DNA of 64,000 nucleotides from Enhydrobacter aerosaccus (GCF_900167455.1 NZ_FUWJ01000001.1:806001-870000), one strand, 5' to 3'; numbered from the stretch's first letter, positions 17,273 through 25,779 are shown. Numbers and translations: made by a program. Notes: generated from the letters alone by a model not told the origin.

Positions 17273-18007
17273 CTACGTGGTCGCCATGAGCTCGAACTCG
17301 CGTAGATGCCCGGACGGTAGCGTGTCGCGGCCGGGATCGGCAGGAAGTCCGATTTGAAAATGGCGCTTCAAGGCATCCGAAATCAGCTCGTAGCAGGAGC
17401 CGATCCGGATGACCTCGACCTGGGGGAAACGGATGATGGTGGCAGAGCGGTTGTAGTGATGGTACTTGCGCAAGCCATAGTCGACGATGATGTCGGCGAT
17501 GGCCTTGATCTCAGGCTGGATGTCCTCGATCCGGAATTTCGGACCGGTGCCGCTCAGGTTTGCCGACGATCCGAAGATCGGCTGCATCGCCTCGCGGCTC
17601 AGCCGGCAGAGCTCGGCATAGAGCCGCCCCGCATTGAGCAGCATGCCGATTGTGCCGTTCGCCGTGCTGGCCTGTAGGAGCTCCGGCGCGACGCGCTGCA
17701 GTAGCGGATGGTCGGTCGCGTAGGGCGCGACGGCTCCGAACGGCAGGTCGTAGTCCACCGTGATCGCGTCGATGATGTCGCGTGAGCGACTATCGAGGAC
17801 ATGGATCTCGCGCTGCGTTTCCAGGCTGCACAGCATGGCATGGCGCTTGTGGCTGCCGCGCCGCTTGGTGTCGAAGATCTTCTGCAGCGCCTGCGGCGAC
17901 CCGCCCATGATCGCGTAGCCGGCATCGTTGGGAAAAATGGCGATACCGCCCGCCTTGAGAACATCGAAGACCCGCCGTGCGTCGCCGGCGATGTCGAAAA
18001 CTGTCAT
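17273..18007 (-). CDS. Sua5/YciO/YrdC-domain protein (threonylcarbamoyl-AMP synthase-like paralog)
   Basis: A 244-residue protein of the YrdC fold. LKAGGIAIFPNDAGYAIMG corresponds to the usual GGIvavPTdTvYGL block, TKRRGSHKRHAMLCS to the K-R-P-nucleotide region, and GTIGMLLNA and PIFGSSANLSGTG are the substrate-binding motifs. True TsaC makes threonylcarbamoyl-AMP for tRNA t6A. Here the gene closes a catabolic operon and diverges in conserved spots (PNDAGYAIMG; SHKRHAM instead of a K-RP context), so it may be a specialised paralog rather than the housekeeping enzyme. A strong AAGGAGG precedes the start, and the gap to the MFS gene is 19 bases. Confidence 0.8.
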   Translation of the reverse strand: MTVFDIAGDARRVFDVLKAGGIAIFPNDAGYAIMGGSPQALQKIFDTKRRGSHKRHAMLCSLETQREIHVLDSRSRDIIDAITVDYDLPFGAVAPYATDHPLLQRVAPELLQASTANGTIGMLLNAGRLYAELCRLSREAMQPIFGSSANLSGTGPKFRIEDIQPEIKAIADIIVDYGLRKYHHYNRSATIIRFPQVEVIRIGSCYELISDALKRHFQIGLPADPGRDTLPSGHLREFELMATT

Positions 18008-18026
18008 GCTTTCCTCCTTGCTGGGG

Positions 18027-19241
18027 TCATATGCTCGAGTTGGGCGCCGGGACGCCAAGCGGCTTGCTGGCAGGTGAAAGCGGCACGAGCGCCAGCGCAC
18101 ACAGGGCGGCAATGCAGAGGGCGCTGACCATGAAGATGAAGCCGCTCGCGAACGTGCCGCTCGCAGTCACCAGGTAGCCGATGACGCTGGGAGCGACGAC
18201 GCTGCCGATCTGGCCGATGGCGCTCACGATACCGGAATAGGCGGCGCGCGCTTTCTCAGGCGCCAAGTCGAGCACGATCGCACCATACATGCTGAGCGCC
18301 GAATAGATGAATAGGGCCGCCGCCGAGAGACCGGCAAGTGACCCTGCGAGCGTCCCGGCCGCATAGGCGCAATAGAGCGAGGCGCAGGCAAGCAGATAGA
18401 GTGCTGCCAGGAACTGCGGCCGATGGCGGTGCAACGGCCCGCTGCCGAGCCAGCCGGTCAGCACGAGGCCGACAAGCGCGAACACATAAGGGATTCCGCC
18501 GAGCATTCCGGTGGCCTTGATGTCGATGTGCCGCTCGAGCGCGAGGTAGCTCGGCATCCAGCCGAGGAAGCCCCAGAAGGCGATGTTCCACAACGAGAAG
18601 GCCGACCCGATCAGCCAGAGTGATGGCAGGCGAAGCAGCTCGCGGAACGATGCCGTATCCTTTGCCATGGAAACACGCGGCGTGACAGAGGCGGCCGGAA
18701 GGAGCACGCGGTTCGCGAACGCGACGAGGATGGCCGGGACCGCAAGCATGATGAACACGGACTGCCAGGGGAAGGAGGCCAGCAGCAGGCCCACGAGCGG
18801 CCCCGTGAAGGCGGGTGCCACGGCAAAAGCCGTCACCCAGATGGCGGCCGCTTTTGCCCGCTCCTTGACGTCGAAGTTGTCGCCAATCGCCTTGTAGGTA
18901 GCGGCGTTCGACAGGCCTTCGGCGAGACCGAAGCACAGCCGTACGGCGACGATGGCCCCCACAGTCGAGACGAGACCGGTGATGCCCGTGAAAAGCGCCC
19001 AGAACAGTGGCCCTATGATGAGCACCCGCCGCGCGCCCCAGCGATCGGCGATCAGACCGCCCGGGATCTGCGCCAGGAAATAGCCAAGCGCGAAGGAAGA
19101 CAGGACGATGCCGAAGGTCTTGGGCTCGATGTGGAGGGAGTGCATGATCGACGGGCCGGCGAAGCCAATGACCACGCGTTCCATGTAGTTCACGACCGTA
19201 AGCAGCCATACCGCGAAGACTACGTGATATCGTCCGGCCAT
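18027..19241 (-). CDS. MFS transporter, anion:cation symporter-like
   Basis: A 404-residue, twelve-segment major facilitator. The first helix contains NYMERVVIGFAGP, a motif position typical of the anion:cation symporter (ACS) group that imports organic acids such as tartrate, phthalate and glucarate. LIADRWGARRVLIIGPL is the A-loop signature between helices 2 and 3. It lies in the operon after the MmgE/PrpD gene and before the Sua5-like gene, so it probably imports the acid processed by the LeuCD-like, PrpB-like and MmgE/PrpD enzymes. The start at MAGRYHVVF has a GGGAG upstream. Confidence 0.88.
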   Translation of the reverse strand: MAGRYHVVFAVWLLTVVNYMERVVIGFAGPSIMHSLHIEPKTFGIVLSSFALGYFLAQIPGGLIADRWGARRVLIIGPLFWALFTGITGLVSTVGAIVAVRLCFGLAEGLSNAATYKAIGDNFDVKERAKAAAIWVTAFAVAPAFTGPLVGLLLASFPWQSVFIMLAVPAILVAFANRVLLPAASVTPRVSMAKDTASFRELLRLPSLWLIGSAFSLWNIAFWGFLGWMPSYLALERHIDIKATGMLGGIPYVFALVGLVLTGWLGSGPLHRHRPQFLAALYLLACASLYCAYAAGTLAGSLAGLSAAALFIYSALSMYGAIVLDLAPEKARAAYSGIVSAIGQIGSVVAPSVIGYLVTASGTFASGFIFMVSALCIAALCALALVPLSPASKPLGVPAPNSSI

Positions 19242-19294
19242 TTCCGTCTCCCGATTTGCGCCCGTTTTTCTTGTCGGCTGGCTTGGATGCCGCC

Positions 19295-20740
19295 TTAATC
19301 GGCCTGTGCGCCCAGCGCCGGCCGCGTCTCTTCTGCTAGCAACGGAAAGAGATCCGAGATGTCTCCGGCCCGCTCGAGGCCGAGTACTGCTGCCTCGATT
19401 CGGTCGCGCCGGTCGGCCGAAATGACCGGCTCGCATAGCGTCCTGAACTTAGAGGCGATTTCCTCGTTCGAAATCTCGTCCGACATGCGCAGGCTCCGCT
19501 CTGCCTCGCGCACGCTCCCGTCGGTGAAGGTGATGCGCAGCCGGCTGCGCAGCTTCAAGTGCGGCGCCCCCTGGAAACGGGTTTCCTCGTGCATACGCAC
19601 CTTGGGAATCATCTCCCACACATCGTCCGCGGCGATTCGTTCGGCTGTGTACTGGTGGATCATCGCCGCGTCATCGAGGACGGCGACCGCGACCGCATAG
19701 GCAAGGCTCATCTGCGCGCCCACGGATGTGAGCGGCCGTTCGACGGGGAATGCGCCGTGATGGAAGACGGCCTTGCCGACCCAGACGTCGATGTTGGCGA
19801 TATCCTCCACCCGGAACGGTCGCTCCGCGCGCATCGCCCGTATCGTGTCGATTGCCGAATGCAGTCCGCCCATGGCGGCATAGGGCTTGACGACGATCCG
19901 TTCCGTCTCCCATCGCTCACCGAGGTCCTTGGCGACTTCGCTTGCCTCGGGCGCGTGTCCTTCGCCGAAGGTGGCGAGATATCCGCCATAGTCCCGCTCG
20001 AAGGAACGCTTGATCCCAGTATAGCCGTCGGCCGCCAGCCAGGCGGCGTAAAGCCCGGCGCGGGCGGAGAAGCCGTGATGCATACGCTTGGACATGGCTT
20101 CGAACTGCGCGGCCATCAGTCCAGCGGACTGCGTCCCAGCGAGGCCGAGCGCGTCCTCGAAGGCGGCGGCATCGAGGCCGATCAGCGTGCCTGCCGCGGC
20201 GGCTGCAGCATGCGTGCCGAACACCGCGCCCGAATGCCAGCCGCGCGAGAGCATTTCGATGCCGTGCAATGCCAGACCAATCCGCGGTCCGACTTCGAAA
20301 CCGGCGATCGCTCCTTTGAGGAATGTGGCCCCGGTCACTGGACCGCGGAGCTGGGCACAGGCGAGCAGGGCCGGCAGGACCAACGAGGCGCTGTGCAGCG
20401 GCGCGAAGGGATGGAAGTCGTCGAGCTCGAAGCCCTGGATGAAGGTTCCGTTGAGTAGCGCCGCCGCAGGCGCCGGCACGCCTCGGTTCCAACCGATCAG
20501 CGACGCCGGCCCGCTACCCTCGAGCCGGCAGACGGATGCGACGGCGCGGCGTGACCATGGTAGCCGCGCACCGACAAGCGCACAGCCGATGCCATCGAGA
20601 ACGAGGTAAGCGGCGCGACGCCGGACCGCCTCAGGGACATCTTCGAGCCGAAAGCTGGCGAGCCAGCTCGCGAGCCGGCCGGTCGGTCCCGAAGGGTCCG
20701 TAGCGTCCCGACGGCCTTGGATGAAGCCAGGCGCGTTCAT
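19295..20740 (-). CDS. MmgE/PrpD family protein
   Basis: A 481-residue member of the family that includes 2-methylcitrate dehydratase (PrpD), cis-aconitate decarboxylase and iminodisuccinate epimerase. Family features are the helical N-terminal domain with VLDGIGCALVGA, NGTFIQGFELDDFHPFAPLHSASLVLPALL and GWHSGAVFGTHAAAAAA, then KRMHHGFSARAG and the YAAMGGLHSAID block. Within this operon it could dehydrate, isomerise or decarboxylate a branched di- or tricarboxylate. No methylcitrate synthase gene is nearby, so a classical 2-methylcitrate cycle is not supported. Its ATG overlaps the LeuD-like stop by four bases. Confidence 0.9.
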   Translation of the reverse strand: MNAPGFIQGRRDATDPSGPTGRLASWLASFRLEDVPEAVRRRAAYLVLDGIGCALVGARLPWSRRAVASVCRLEGSGPASLIGWNRGVPAPAAALLNGTFIQGFELDDFHPFAPLHSASLVLPALLACAQLRGPVTGATFLKGAIAGFEVGPRIGLALHGIEMLSRGWHSGAVFGTHAAAAAAGTLIGLDAAAFEDALGLAGTQSAGLMAAQFEAMSKRMHHGFSARAGLYAAWLAADGYTGIKRSFERDYGGYLATFGEGHAPEASEVAKDLGERWETERIVVKPYAAMGGLHSAIDTIRAMRAERPFRVEDIANIDVWVGKAVFHHGAFPVERPLTSVGAQMSLAYAVAVAVLDDAAMIHQYTAERIAADDVWEMIPKVRMHEETRFQGAPHLKLRSRLRITFTDGSVREAERSLRMSDEISNEEIASKFRTLCEPVISADRRDRIEAAVLGLERAGDISDLFPLLAEETRPALGAQAD

Positions 20741-21342
20741 CGCACATGTCCTTGCTTGTTCGGCGCGCACCAAGGGCGCCGCACGGCATCGGCTTGCTGC
20801 CAAGCGGCGATCTCCGCCAAGCGCCGCAGTGTCAGGCCGAGCTCGTCGACGCCTTCCAGCAGAAGCTCGCGGCGGAGCGAATCGATGGCGAACGGATGGG
20901 CGGCGCCGTCGGGCGCGATCACGCGGCATTGCCGCAGGTCGACGGTGACGGGCGCGCCGTGGGCTGCCTGCGCCGCAAGCGAAGCCACAGCCGCCTCCGG
21001 CAGGACGACCGGCAGCATGCCATTATGGAAGCAGTTCGCGAAGAAGATGTCGCCGAACGACGGCGCAATGATCGAGCGCAAGCCTGTTTCCTGCAGGGCC
21101 CAGACCGCACCTTCGCGCGACGATCCGCAGCCGAAATTGGCGCCCGCCAGCAGGATCGGCGCGCCACGGAACGGCGGCCGATCGAGAACGAAGTCCAGCC
21201 CACGCAGCGCCTCGAGCGCATAGCGGCCGAGTTCACGGCGCGGCAACTGGGTCAGCCGCTCGATGCGGATGATCACGTCGGTGTCGATGTCCCGCCGCAA
21301 CAACGGCGCTGCCGGCCCGGTGATAATCGTGAACGGCTCCAT
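20737..21342 (-). CDS. LeuD-like small subunit of an aconitase-superfamily hydro-lyase
   Basis: A 201-residue swivelling-domain subunit, the length of IPM isomerase small subunits. RRDIDTDVIIRIERLT and GANFGCGSSREGAVWALQETG are the substrate-binding motifs, followed by SFGDIFFANCFHNGMLPV. It pairs with the LeuC-like gene just upstream (three-base gap). The pair is embedded with a PrpB-type lyase rather than with leuA or leuB, so leucine synthesis is unlikely; dimethylmaleate hydratase (DmdAB) or a related catabolic hydratase is a better model. Confidence 0.88.
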   Translation of the reverse strand: MEPFTIITGPAAPLLRRDIDTDVIIRIERLTQLPRRELGRYALEALRGLDFVLDRPPFRGAPILLAGANFGCGSSREGAVWALQETGLRSIIAPSFGDIFFANCFHNGMLPVVLPEAAVASLAAQAAHGAPVTVDLRQCRVIAPDGAAHPFAIDSLRRELLLEGVDELGLTLRRLAEIAAWQQADAVRRPWCAPNKQGHVR

Positions 21343-21345
21343 CGC

Positions 21346-22743
21346 TCAGATCTCCCGGATGTCGGCGATGGCGCCGGCGATTGCGGCCGCGGCAGCGCTC
21401 GCCGGGCTCGCGAGATGGGTGCGGGCGCCGGGCCCCTGGCGGCCGACGAAGTTGCGGTTCGAGGTGCTGACGGCGCGACGGCCGGGCGGCACGACCTCGC
21501 CATTGGCGGCGACGCACATCGAGCAGCCGGGCTCGCGCCATTCGAAGCCGGCGGCGCGGAAGATCTCGTCGAGCCCTTCCGCTTCGGCAGCGTCCTTGAC
21601 CTCGACCGAACCGGGGACGACCCACGCCTTCACGGCCGCTGCCACGCGCCGACCGCGGACAACCCGAGCCGCATCGCGCAGGTCAGTGAGCCGGGCATTC
21701 GCGCAGGAGCCGATGAAGACCCAGTCGACTGGCGTACCGCAGAGCTTCTGTCCCGGCGTCAGCCCCATGTAGTCGAGTGCCGCCTGCCAGGCCTCGCGGC
21801 GCGCGGCGTCCGGCGCCGCGCAGGGATCCGGAGCCGTGCCGTCGATGGCGATGGCATGCTCGGGCGAGGTGCCCCAGGTGATCGTGGGGGGCACGCAGCC
21901 GAGGTTGAAAAGCGCTTCCCGGTCGAAGCGTGCCCCGTCGTCGGTGCGCAACTCGCTCCAGTCGGCGATCGCTGCATCGAAGTCCGCGCCGGCCGGCGCA
22001 AAGGGCTTCCCGCGCAGATAGTCGACCGTGGCCTGATCGGGCGCGCAGAGGGCGATCTTGCTGCCGAGCTCCACAGACATGTTGCAGAGCGTGAGCCGCG
22101 CCTCGATCGGCAGAGCTGCAATGCCGGGCCCGGCATGCTCGATCGCATGACCCGTGCCGGCGGCGGCACCGAGCGTACCGATGACGTGCAAGGCAAGATC
22201 TTTCGCCGTTACGCCAGGCTTGAGTGCGCCTTCATAGACGATCCTCATCTGGCGCGGCTTCTTCTGGCGCAATGTCTGGGTTGCGAGCACATGCACGAGC
22301 TCGGACGAACCGATGCCGAAGGCAAGCGCGCCCAGCCCACCATGGGTGCAGGTGTGGCTGTCGCCGCAGACGAGTGTCGTGCCCGGCAATGTGATGCCAA
22401 GTTCGGGGGCCATCACGTGGACGATGCCCTGCCCGCGCTGGCCGATATCGAAGAAAGGTATGCCAACCTTCTGCGATTGCTCGCGCAGTACCCGGTAGAG
22501 CGGCGCACCCTGGTCGTAAGTCTCTCCGGTTCTGCCGGGCGCGCTGCTGACGGCGTGATCTGCCGTGGCAAAGGTGAGGTCGGGGCGGTTGAGCGGAAGC
22601 CCGCGTTCGGCGAGCGTGGCGAGTCCGCCCGACCCCGACAGGTCGTGCAGCAGGTGGCGATCGATGTGTAGGAGCGCCCAGCCGCCGCCGAGCTCGGCCA
22701 CGACATGCGCCTCCCAGAGGCGGTCGAAGAGTGTACTGGGCAT
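21346..22743 (-). CDS. LeuC-like large subunit of an aconitase-superfamily hydro-lyase
   Basis: A 465-residue subunit. LFDRLWEAHVV, LLHIDRHLLHDLSG, VCGDSHTCTHGGLGALAFGIG and WGTSPEHA are conserved, and the [4Fe-4S] cysteines appear in FIGSCANARLTDLRDAA and in GCSMCVAANGE. With the LeuD-like subunit it should add or remove water across a branched carboxylate. The start MPSTLFDRLW is four bases after the PrpB-like stop. The gene order lyase-LeuC-LeuD-MmgE differs from leucine operons. The reaction is an inference; the fold and the iron-sulfur site are clear. Confidence 0.9.
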   Translation of the reverse strand: MPSTLFDRLWEAHVVAELGGGWALLHIDRHLLHDLSGSGGLATLAERGLPLNRPDLTFATADHAVSSAPGRTGETYDQGAPLYRVLREQSQKVGIPFFDIGQRGQGIVHVMAPELGITLPGTTLVCGDSHTCTHGGLGALAFGIGSSELVHVLATQTLRQKKPRQMRIVYEGALKPGVTAKDLALHVIGTLGAAAGTGHAIEHAGPGIAALPIEARLTLCNMSVELGSKIALCAPDQATVDYLRGKPFAPAGADFDAAIADWSELRTDDGARFDREALFNLGCVPPTITWGTSPEHAIAIDGTAPDPCAAPDAARREAWQAALDYMGLTPGQKLCGTPVDWVFIGSCANARLTDLRDAARVVRGRRVAAAVKAWVVPGSVEVKDAAEAEGLDEIFRAAGFEWREPGCSMCVAANGEVVPPGRRAVSTSNRNFVGRQGPGARTHLASPASAAAAAIAGAIADIREI

Positions 22744-22747
22744 GGGC

Positions 22748-23614
22748 TTACGCCGCCGCCCGGGGCGCTTGCCGCCGTAGCGCGTCCCATTCCTCCGCGC
22801 CGAGCCGGCGGAATCGTTCGCCGATCGTCCGGCCTGCAGCGCCGGCAGGCGCGGCGCCGCTGCTTCGCAGATCGGCGAGGGCGGCATCGCAGGCATCGAG
22901 GACGGCGGTCAGCAGCAGGCCCGGCAGAATGGCGATGCGGTACCCCATCTCTGCGATCGCCTTCAGCGGCATGTCGGGCGTCTTGCCGCCGGAGACGACA
23001 TTGAGCAGGCACGGGCCATGAACGAAACGCGGAATGGCGGCGATCTCATCGACGCTTCGCGGCGCTTCGATGAAGGCGATGTCGGCGCCGGCGTCGAGCG
23101 CCATGTTCACTCGCACGACCGCTTCGTCGAGACCGTCCATTGCGCGGGCATCGGTTCGCGCGATGAGCACGAAGGCGTGATCGCAGCGCGCGGCCGCCGC
23201 CGCCGCGATCTTTGCCGCGAATTCCTCACGCGGCACGATCTCCTTGCCGTCGAGGTGCCCGCAGCGCTTAGGTGCAACCTGATCCTCGATCTGGATCGCG
23301 GCGATGCCGCGCATCTCGTACTCGCGCACGGTGCGGGTCGCGTTGAGCTCGTTGCCGTAACCGGTGTCTGCATCGGCAATGACGGGGACGTCGACCGAGC
23401 GCGCCAGGATGCCGGCCGCCGCGGCCATCTCGCTCAGTGTTAGCAGGCCATAGTCGGGGAAGCCGTGCGCCGCCGAGACGCCGGCGCCGGTCATGTAGAC
23501 GGCGTCGAAACCGGCCTGGGCGGACAGGCGCGCCGTGATGCCGTCATAGGCGCCAGGGGCAGTGAGCAAGCCTCCCTCGCTCAGCTTCGTGCGGAGCCGA
23601 TGCGCAGCCTTCAT
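22748..23614 (-). CDS. isocitrate lyase/PEP mutase family lyase (PrpB- or dimethylmalate lyase-like)
   Basis: A 288-residue member of the ICL/PEPM superfamily. VPVIADADTGYGNELNATRTVREYE binds Mg, and IEDQVAPKRCGH contains the catalytic cysteine of C-C lyases (KRCGH); LLNVVSGGKTPDMP also matches. Superfamily lyases with this motif cleave 2-methylisocitrate, 2,3-dimethylmalate or oxaloacetate-type substrates to pyruvate or succinate fragments. As first gene of the operon it probably performs the final cleavage after hydration by the LeuCD-like enzyme. The start was chosen at MKAAHRLRTK; a longer frame reaches into the regulatory region. Confidence 0.88.
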   Translation of the reverse strand: MKAAHRLRTKLSEGGLLTAPGAYDGITARLSAQAGFDAVYMTGAGVSAAHGFPDYGLLTLSEMAAAAGILARSVDVPVIADADTGYGNELNATRTVREYEMRGIAAIQIEDQVAPKRCGHLDGKEIVPREEFAAKIAAAAAARCDHAFVLIARTDARAMDGLDEAVVRVNMALDAGADIAFIEAPRSVDEIAAIPRFVHGPCLLNVVSGGKTPDMPLKAIAEMGYRIAILPGLLLTAVLDACDAALADLRSSGAAPAGAAGRTIGERFRRLGAEEWDALRRQAPRAAA

Positions 23615-23647
23615 CGTGTTATCCTCCCTTATGCCAAGAGCATGAAA

Positions 23648-23684
23648 CATAGTATATCAAGTTGTCAATACATAGCATACCAAG
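23648..23684. promoter_or_regulatory. paired direct repeats between prpB-like gene and GntR gene, candidate operators
   Basis: CATAGTATATCAAG (23648-23661) and CATAGCATACCAAG (23671-23684) match in 12 of 14 positions, with 23 bases from start to start. They fill the short AT-rich gap between the divergent operon start (23614) and the GntR ATG (23693). A TTGACA hexamer read on the minus strand overlaps this region. These are good candidates for autoregulatory GntR/HutC-type binding sites controlling both directions. Confidence 0.45.
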
Positions 23685-23692
23685 AGTGCACA

Positions 23693-24496
23693 ATGTCGAC
23701 TTCGGACGATCCCGCTCCTCTTTATTCGCGGGTACATGCCGCCATTCGAGAAGCCATTCGGGAGGGGCGGCTAGCTGCCGGTGCGCTGCTGCCCAGTGAA
23801 AAGGAACTCGAGGCAGCACACGGGGTAAGCCGCATTACTGTCCGCCGTGCTTTGGACGAACTGGAGCGCGAGGGGCTGATCACACGCGGCCGCGGTCGTC
23901 AGGCGAAGGTGGTCGAGCCGCTAGTCTCGCGGATCCGGACTGAGATCGAGGAAGACCTCGCGGCCATGCTCGATCTCGTGCGCGGGACGGAGGCCAAGGT
24001 GCTCAGCGCCAGCTGGCGGCTGGTCGACGCGCCGATGCGCGCGACGCTGCAAGCCGGCGAGGGGGAGCCGGTGCTGCAGGTGGATCGGCTGCGCAGCAAG
24101 GACGGCAAGCCGATCATGCATACCCGTGCCCATGTGCCGGCCTGGATCGGCGCCAAGCTCGACCGCGAGGCCTTGGCGGGAACGACCATGCTCGAATTGC
24201 TGGCGAGGGCCGGGGTGAGGATCGCCGGCGCCGAGCAAGCCATGCGTGCCGCGCCGTGTCCGAAAGAAGTTGCGCCGCTGATCGGCCTGTCGGCGGGCGA
24301 CCCGGTCTTCATCGTCGAGCGGCTGGTGCGAGATGACCGGGACCGGCCGATCCAGCACCTGTTAGCGACGTTTCGGTGGGATAGCTTCAGCTATCGGATT
24401 CGCTCGACACGTTCGGCAGCCGGGCGGGTCGTGGAGATTTCCGGAGCTGGGCACGTCGGGGCCCCAGCTGAAGGCGCCTCGATCACTCGACGGTAG
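23693..24496 (+). CDS. GntR-family transcriptional regulator with UTRA domain (HutC subfamily)
   Basis: A 267-residue regulator. Residues about 10-75 are the GntR winged helix (REAIREGRLAAGALLPSEKELEAAHGVSRITVRRALDELEREGLI); residues about 95-240 are a UTRA ligand-binding domain with PMRATLQAGEGEPVLQVDRLR and DPVFIVERLVRDDRDRPIQ. It is divergent from the PrpB/LeuCD/MmgE operon, which it probably controls in response to a carboxylate. The ATG at 23693 was chosen over the long upstream frame because the helix-turn-helix begins right after it and the intergenic repeats lie before it. A C-terminal tail beyond UTRA is short and non-conserved. Confidence 0.9.
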   Translation: MSTSDDPAPLYSRVHAAIREAIREGRLAAGALLPSEKELEAAHGVSRITVRRALDELEREGLITRGRGRQAKVVEPLVSRIRTEIEEDLAAMLDLVRGTEAKVLSASWRLVDAPMRATLQAGEGEPVLQVDRLRSKDGKPIMHTRAHVPAWIGAKLDREALAGTTMLELLARAGVRIAGAEQAMRAAPCPKEVAPLIGLSAGDPVFIVERLVRDDRDRPIQHLLATFRWDSFSYRIRSTRSAAGRVVEISGAGHVGAPAEGASITRR

Positions 24497-24505
24497 TTGG
24501 GCGAT

Positions 24506-24581
24506 TGGCGCTCCCTACGGGATTCGAACCCGTGTTTCAGCCTTGAGAGGGCCGCGTCCTAGGCCTCTAGACGAAGGGAGC
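24506..24581 (-). tRNA. tRNA-Glu (anticodon CTC)
   Basis: Read on the minus strand, a full cloverleaf can be drawn: acceptor GCTCCCT pairing with AGGGAGC, D-arm region TCGTCTAGAGGCCTAGGAC, anticodon loop CTCTCAA giving anticodon CTC for GAG codons, and T-loop GGTTCGAATCC. The 3' CCA is encoded (TGG at 24506-24508 on the plus strand). It lies between the GntR gene and a methyltransferase gene. No duplicated 3' end suggesting an integration site was seen in the window. Confidence 0.95.
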
Positions 24582-24650
24582 GAGGCCGGGAGCCGGGTTG
24601 ATAGTCGAAGCGGGAGCGGGGCGCAACCCCAACTGCGGCGACCGGAGCCG

Positions 24651-25703
24651 TCAGGCCGGTTTTCGGCCAGCGACGCGGGACAGGACGCCGGGGACAAACG
24701 GATGGACCGCCACACCGCGGAAGCCGGCCTCCTCGAGGTAGCCTTTTACTTCAGCCTCGGTGTGGGCGAGACCAGTACTTCCGAACACCCCTTCATTCAG
24801 GCCCCACAGCGCCGCCGATAGGGGGCCGCGCCGGTCGTCATTCAAGGTCTCGCCGATGAGATGCATCTCGCCACCGGGCACCAGGGCGGCGAAGGCCTTG
24901 CCGACCACGAGGCGGATCAGTGCCGGCTCGTATTGCGGCAGGTTGCTCGCCATGACGACGACATCGACTCCTTGCGGAAAGTCGGTGACGGTGAAGTCTC
25001 CGGCCAGCGTCGTAACCCGGTCGCTGGCCTTGTTGGCCTCGATATATTCTTTCGCCACCACGGTGACGGGCGGCAGGTCGAGCACAATCGCCTTCAGGCC
25101 GGGAAAGGTCTGGGTGGCGACGATGCTATAGGCGCCCGAGCCGCCGCCCAGATCCAGCATCAGCTTGCGCCCGGAAAGATCGACGCTGCGGCTGAAAAGC
25201 CGCGCGGCGCCCATCCCGATCGAGTAGGTGGCGGCGTGATAGCGGCGGGCATCCTCGATCGTGAATTGATCGTACGCGCCGAGCTTCTTCACAACCGGAT
25301 TGCGCAGCCGTTCGCTCAATTCGCCATAGGCGGCCCAACGCGGTTTTGTGAACAGGATCCACGGGCCGGCATACCGATCGCTGTCCTTGACCAGAAAGCG
25401 CTGCACGTCAGGCGCGTTGGCGAAGCGGCTGTCCTTGCTGGCGCTTTCGCGCGTCAGCAAGGCCATGGCGACCAGCGCCGTCAACAGGCGCTCGGCATTG
25501 CGCTCGCTGATCCCGACCGTCTTCGCGACCGCTGCGGTCGTATCGTGGCCGCGGGCGATGGCGGTAAAGACCTCGAGTTCGACCGCTGCCATCAGCGCCG
25601 CGCTCTCCCAATAGGCCTGCGCCATTTTCTGCAGGCGTGTCGTGTCGAGACGAGACTTGGCCGTCATCGTGAGAGAGGCGGGGGCTTGGGCAGCATCGGA
25701 CAT
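24651..25703 (-). CDS. SAM-dependent O-methyltransferase, family 2 (caffeate/hydroxyneurosporene type)
   Basis: A 350-residue protein. The N-terminal third is a winged-helix dimerisation domain (YWESAALMAAVELEVFTAI, GISERNAERLLTALVAMALL); the C-terminal part is a Rossmann methyltransferase with the SAM loop LDLGGGSGAYSI, the acidic ribose-binding strand VLDLPPV and DVVVMASNLPQYEP. Plant-type O-methyltransferases and bacterial CrtF share this architecture. No pigment or phenolic gene cluster surrounds it, so the acceptor is unknown. It is divergent from the class II aldolase gene. Confidence 0.85.
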   Translation of the reverse strand: MSDAAQAPASLTMTAKSRLDTTRLQKMAQAYWESAALMAAVELEVFTAIARGHDTTAAVAKTVGISERNAERLLTALVAMALLTRESASKDSRFANAPDVQRFLVKDSDRYAGPWILFTKPRWAAYGELSERLRNPVVKKLGAYDQFTIEDARRYHAATYSIGMGAARLFSRSVDLSGRKLMLDLGGGSGAYSIVATQTFPGLKAIVLDLPPVTVVAKEYIEANKASDRVTTLAGDFTVTDFPQGVDVVVMASNLPQYEPALIRLVVGKAFAALVPGGEMHLIGETLNDDRRGPLSAALWGLNEGVFGSTGLAHTEAEVKGYLEEAGFRGVAVHPFVPGVLSRVAGRKPA

Positions 25704-25779
25704 TGGCGTTTCCTCTTTGATTGCCGCATCCTAGCGCGAGAGCCTAGGATTCACCGATTCCGCCGGGAGGAACGCCGCC

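Noticed and set aside
20737-22743. Leucine biosynthesis leuCD
   Set aside because: The subunits look like LeuC and LeuD, but neighbours are a PrpB-type lyase, MmgE/PrpD and an importer under a GntR regulator, with no leuA or leuB.
19295-23614. Classical 2-methylcitrate cycle operon (prpBCD)
   Set aside because: There is a PrpB-like and a PrpD-family gene, but no methylcitrate synthase (prpC), and a LeuCD-type hydratase is present instead.
24506-24581. tRNA-Glu as attachment site of a genomic island to its left
   Set aside because: The 3' end does face the catabolic cluster, but no duplicated tRNA 3' end, integrase or mobility gene was found in the window.
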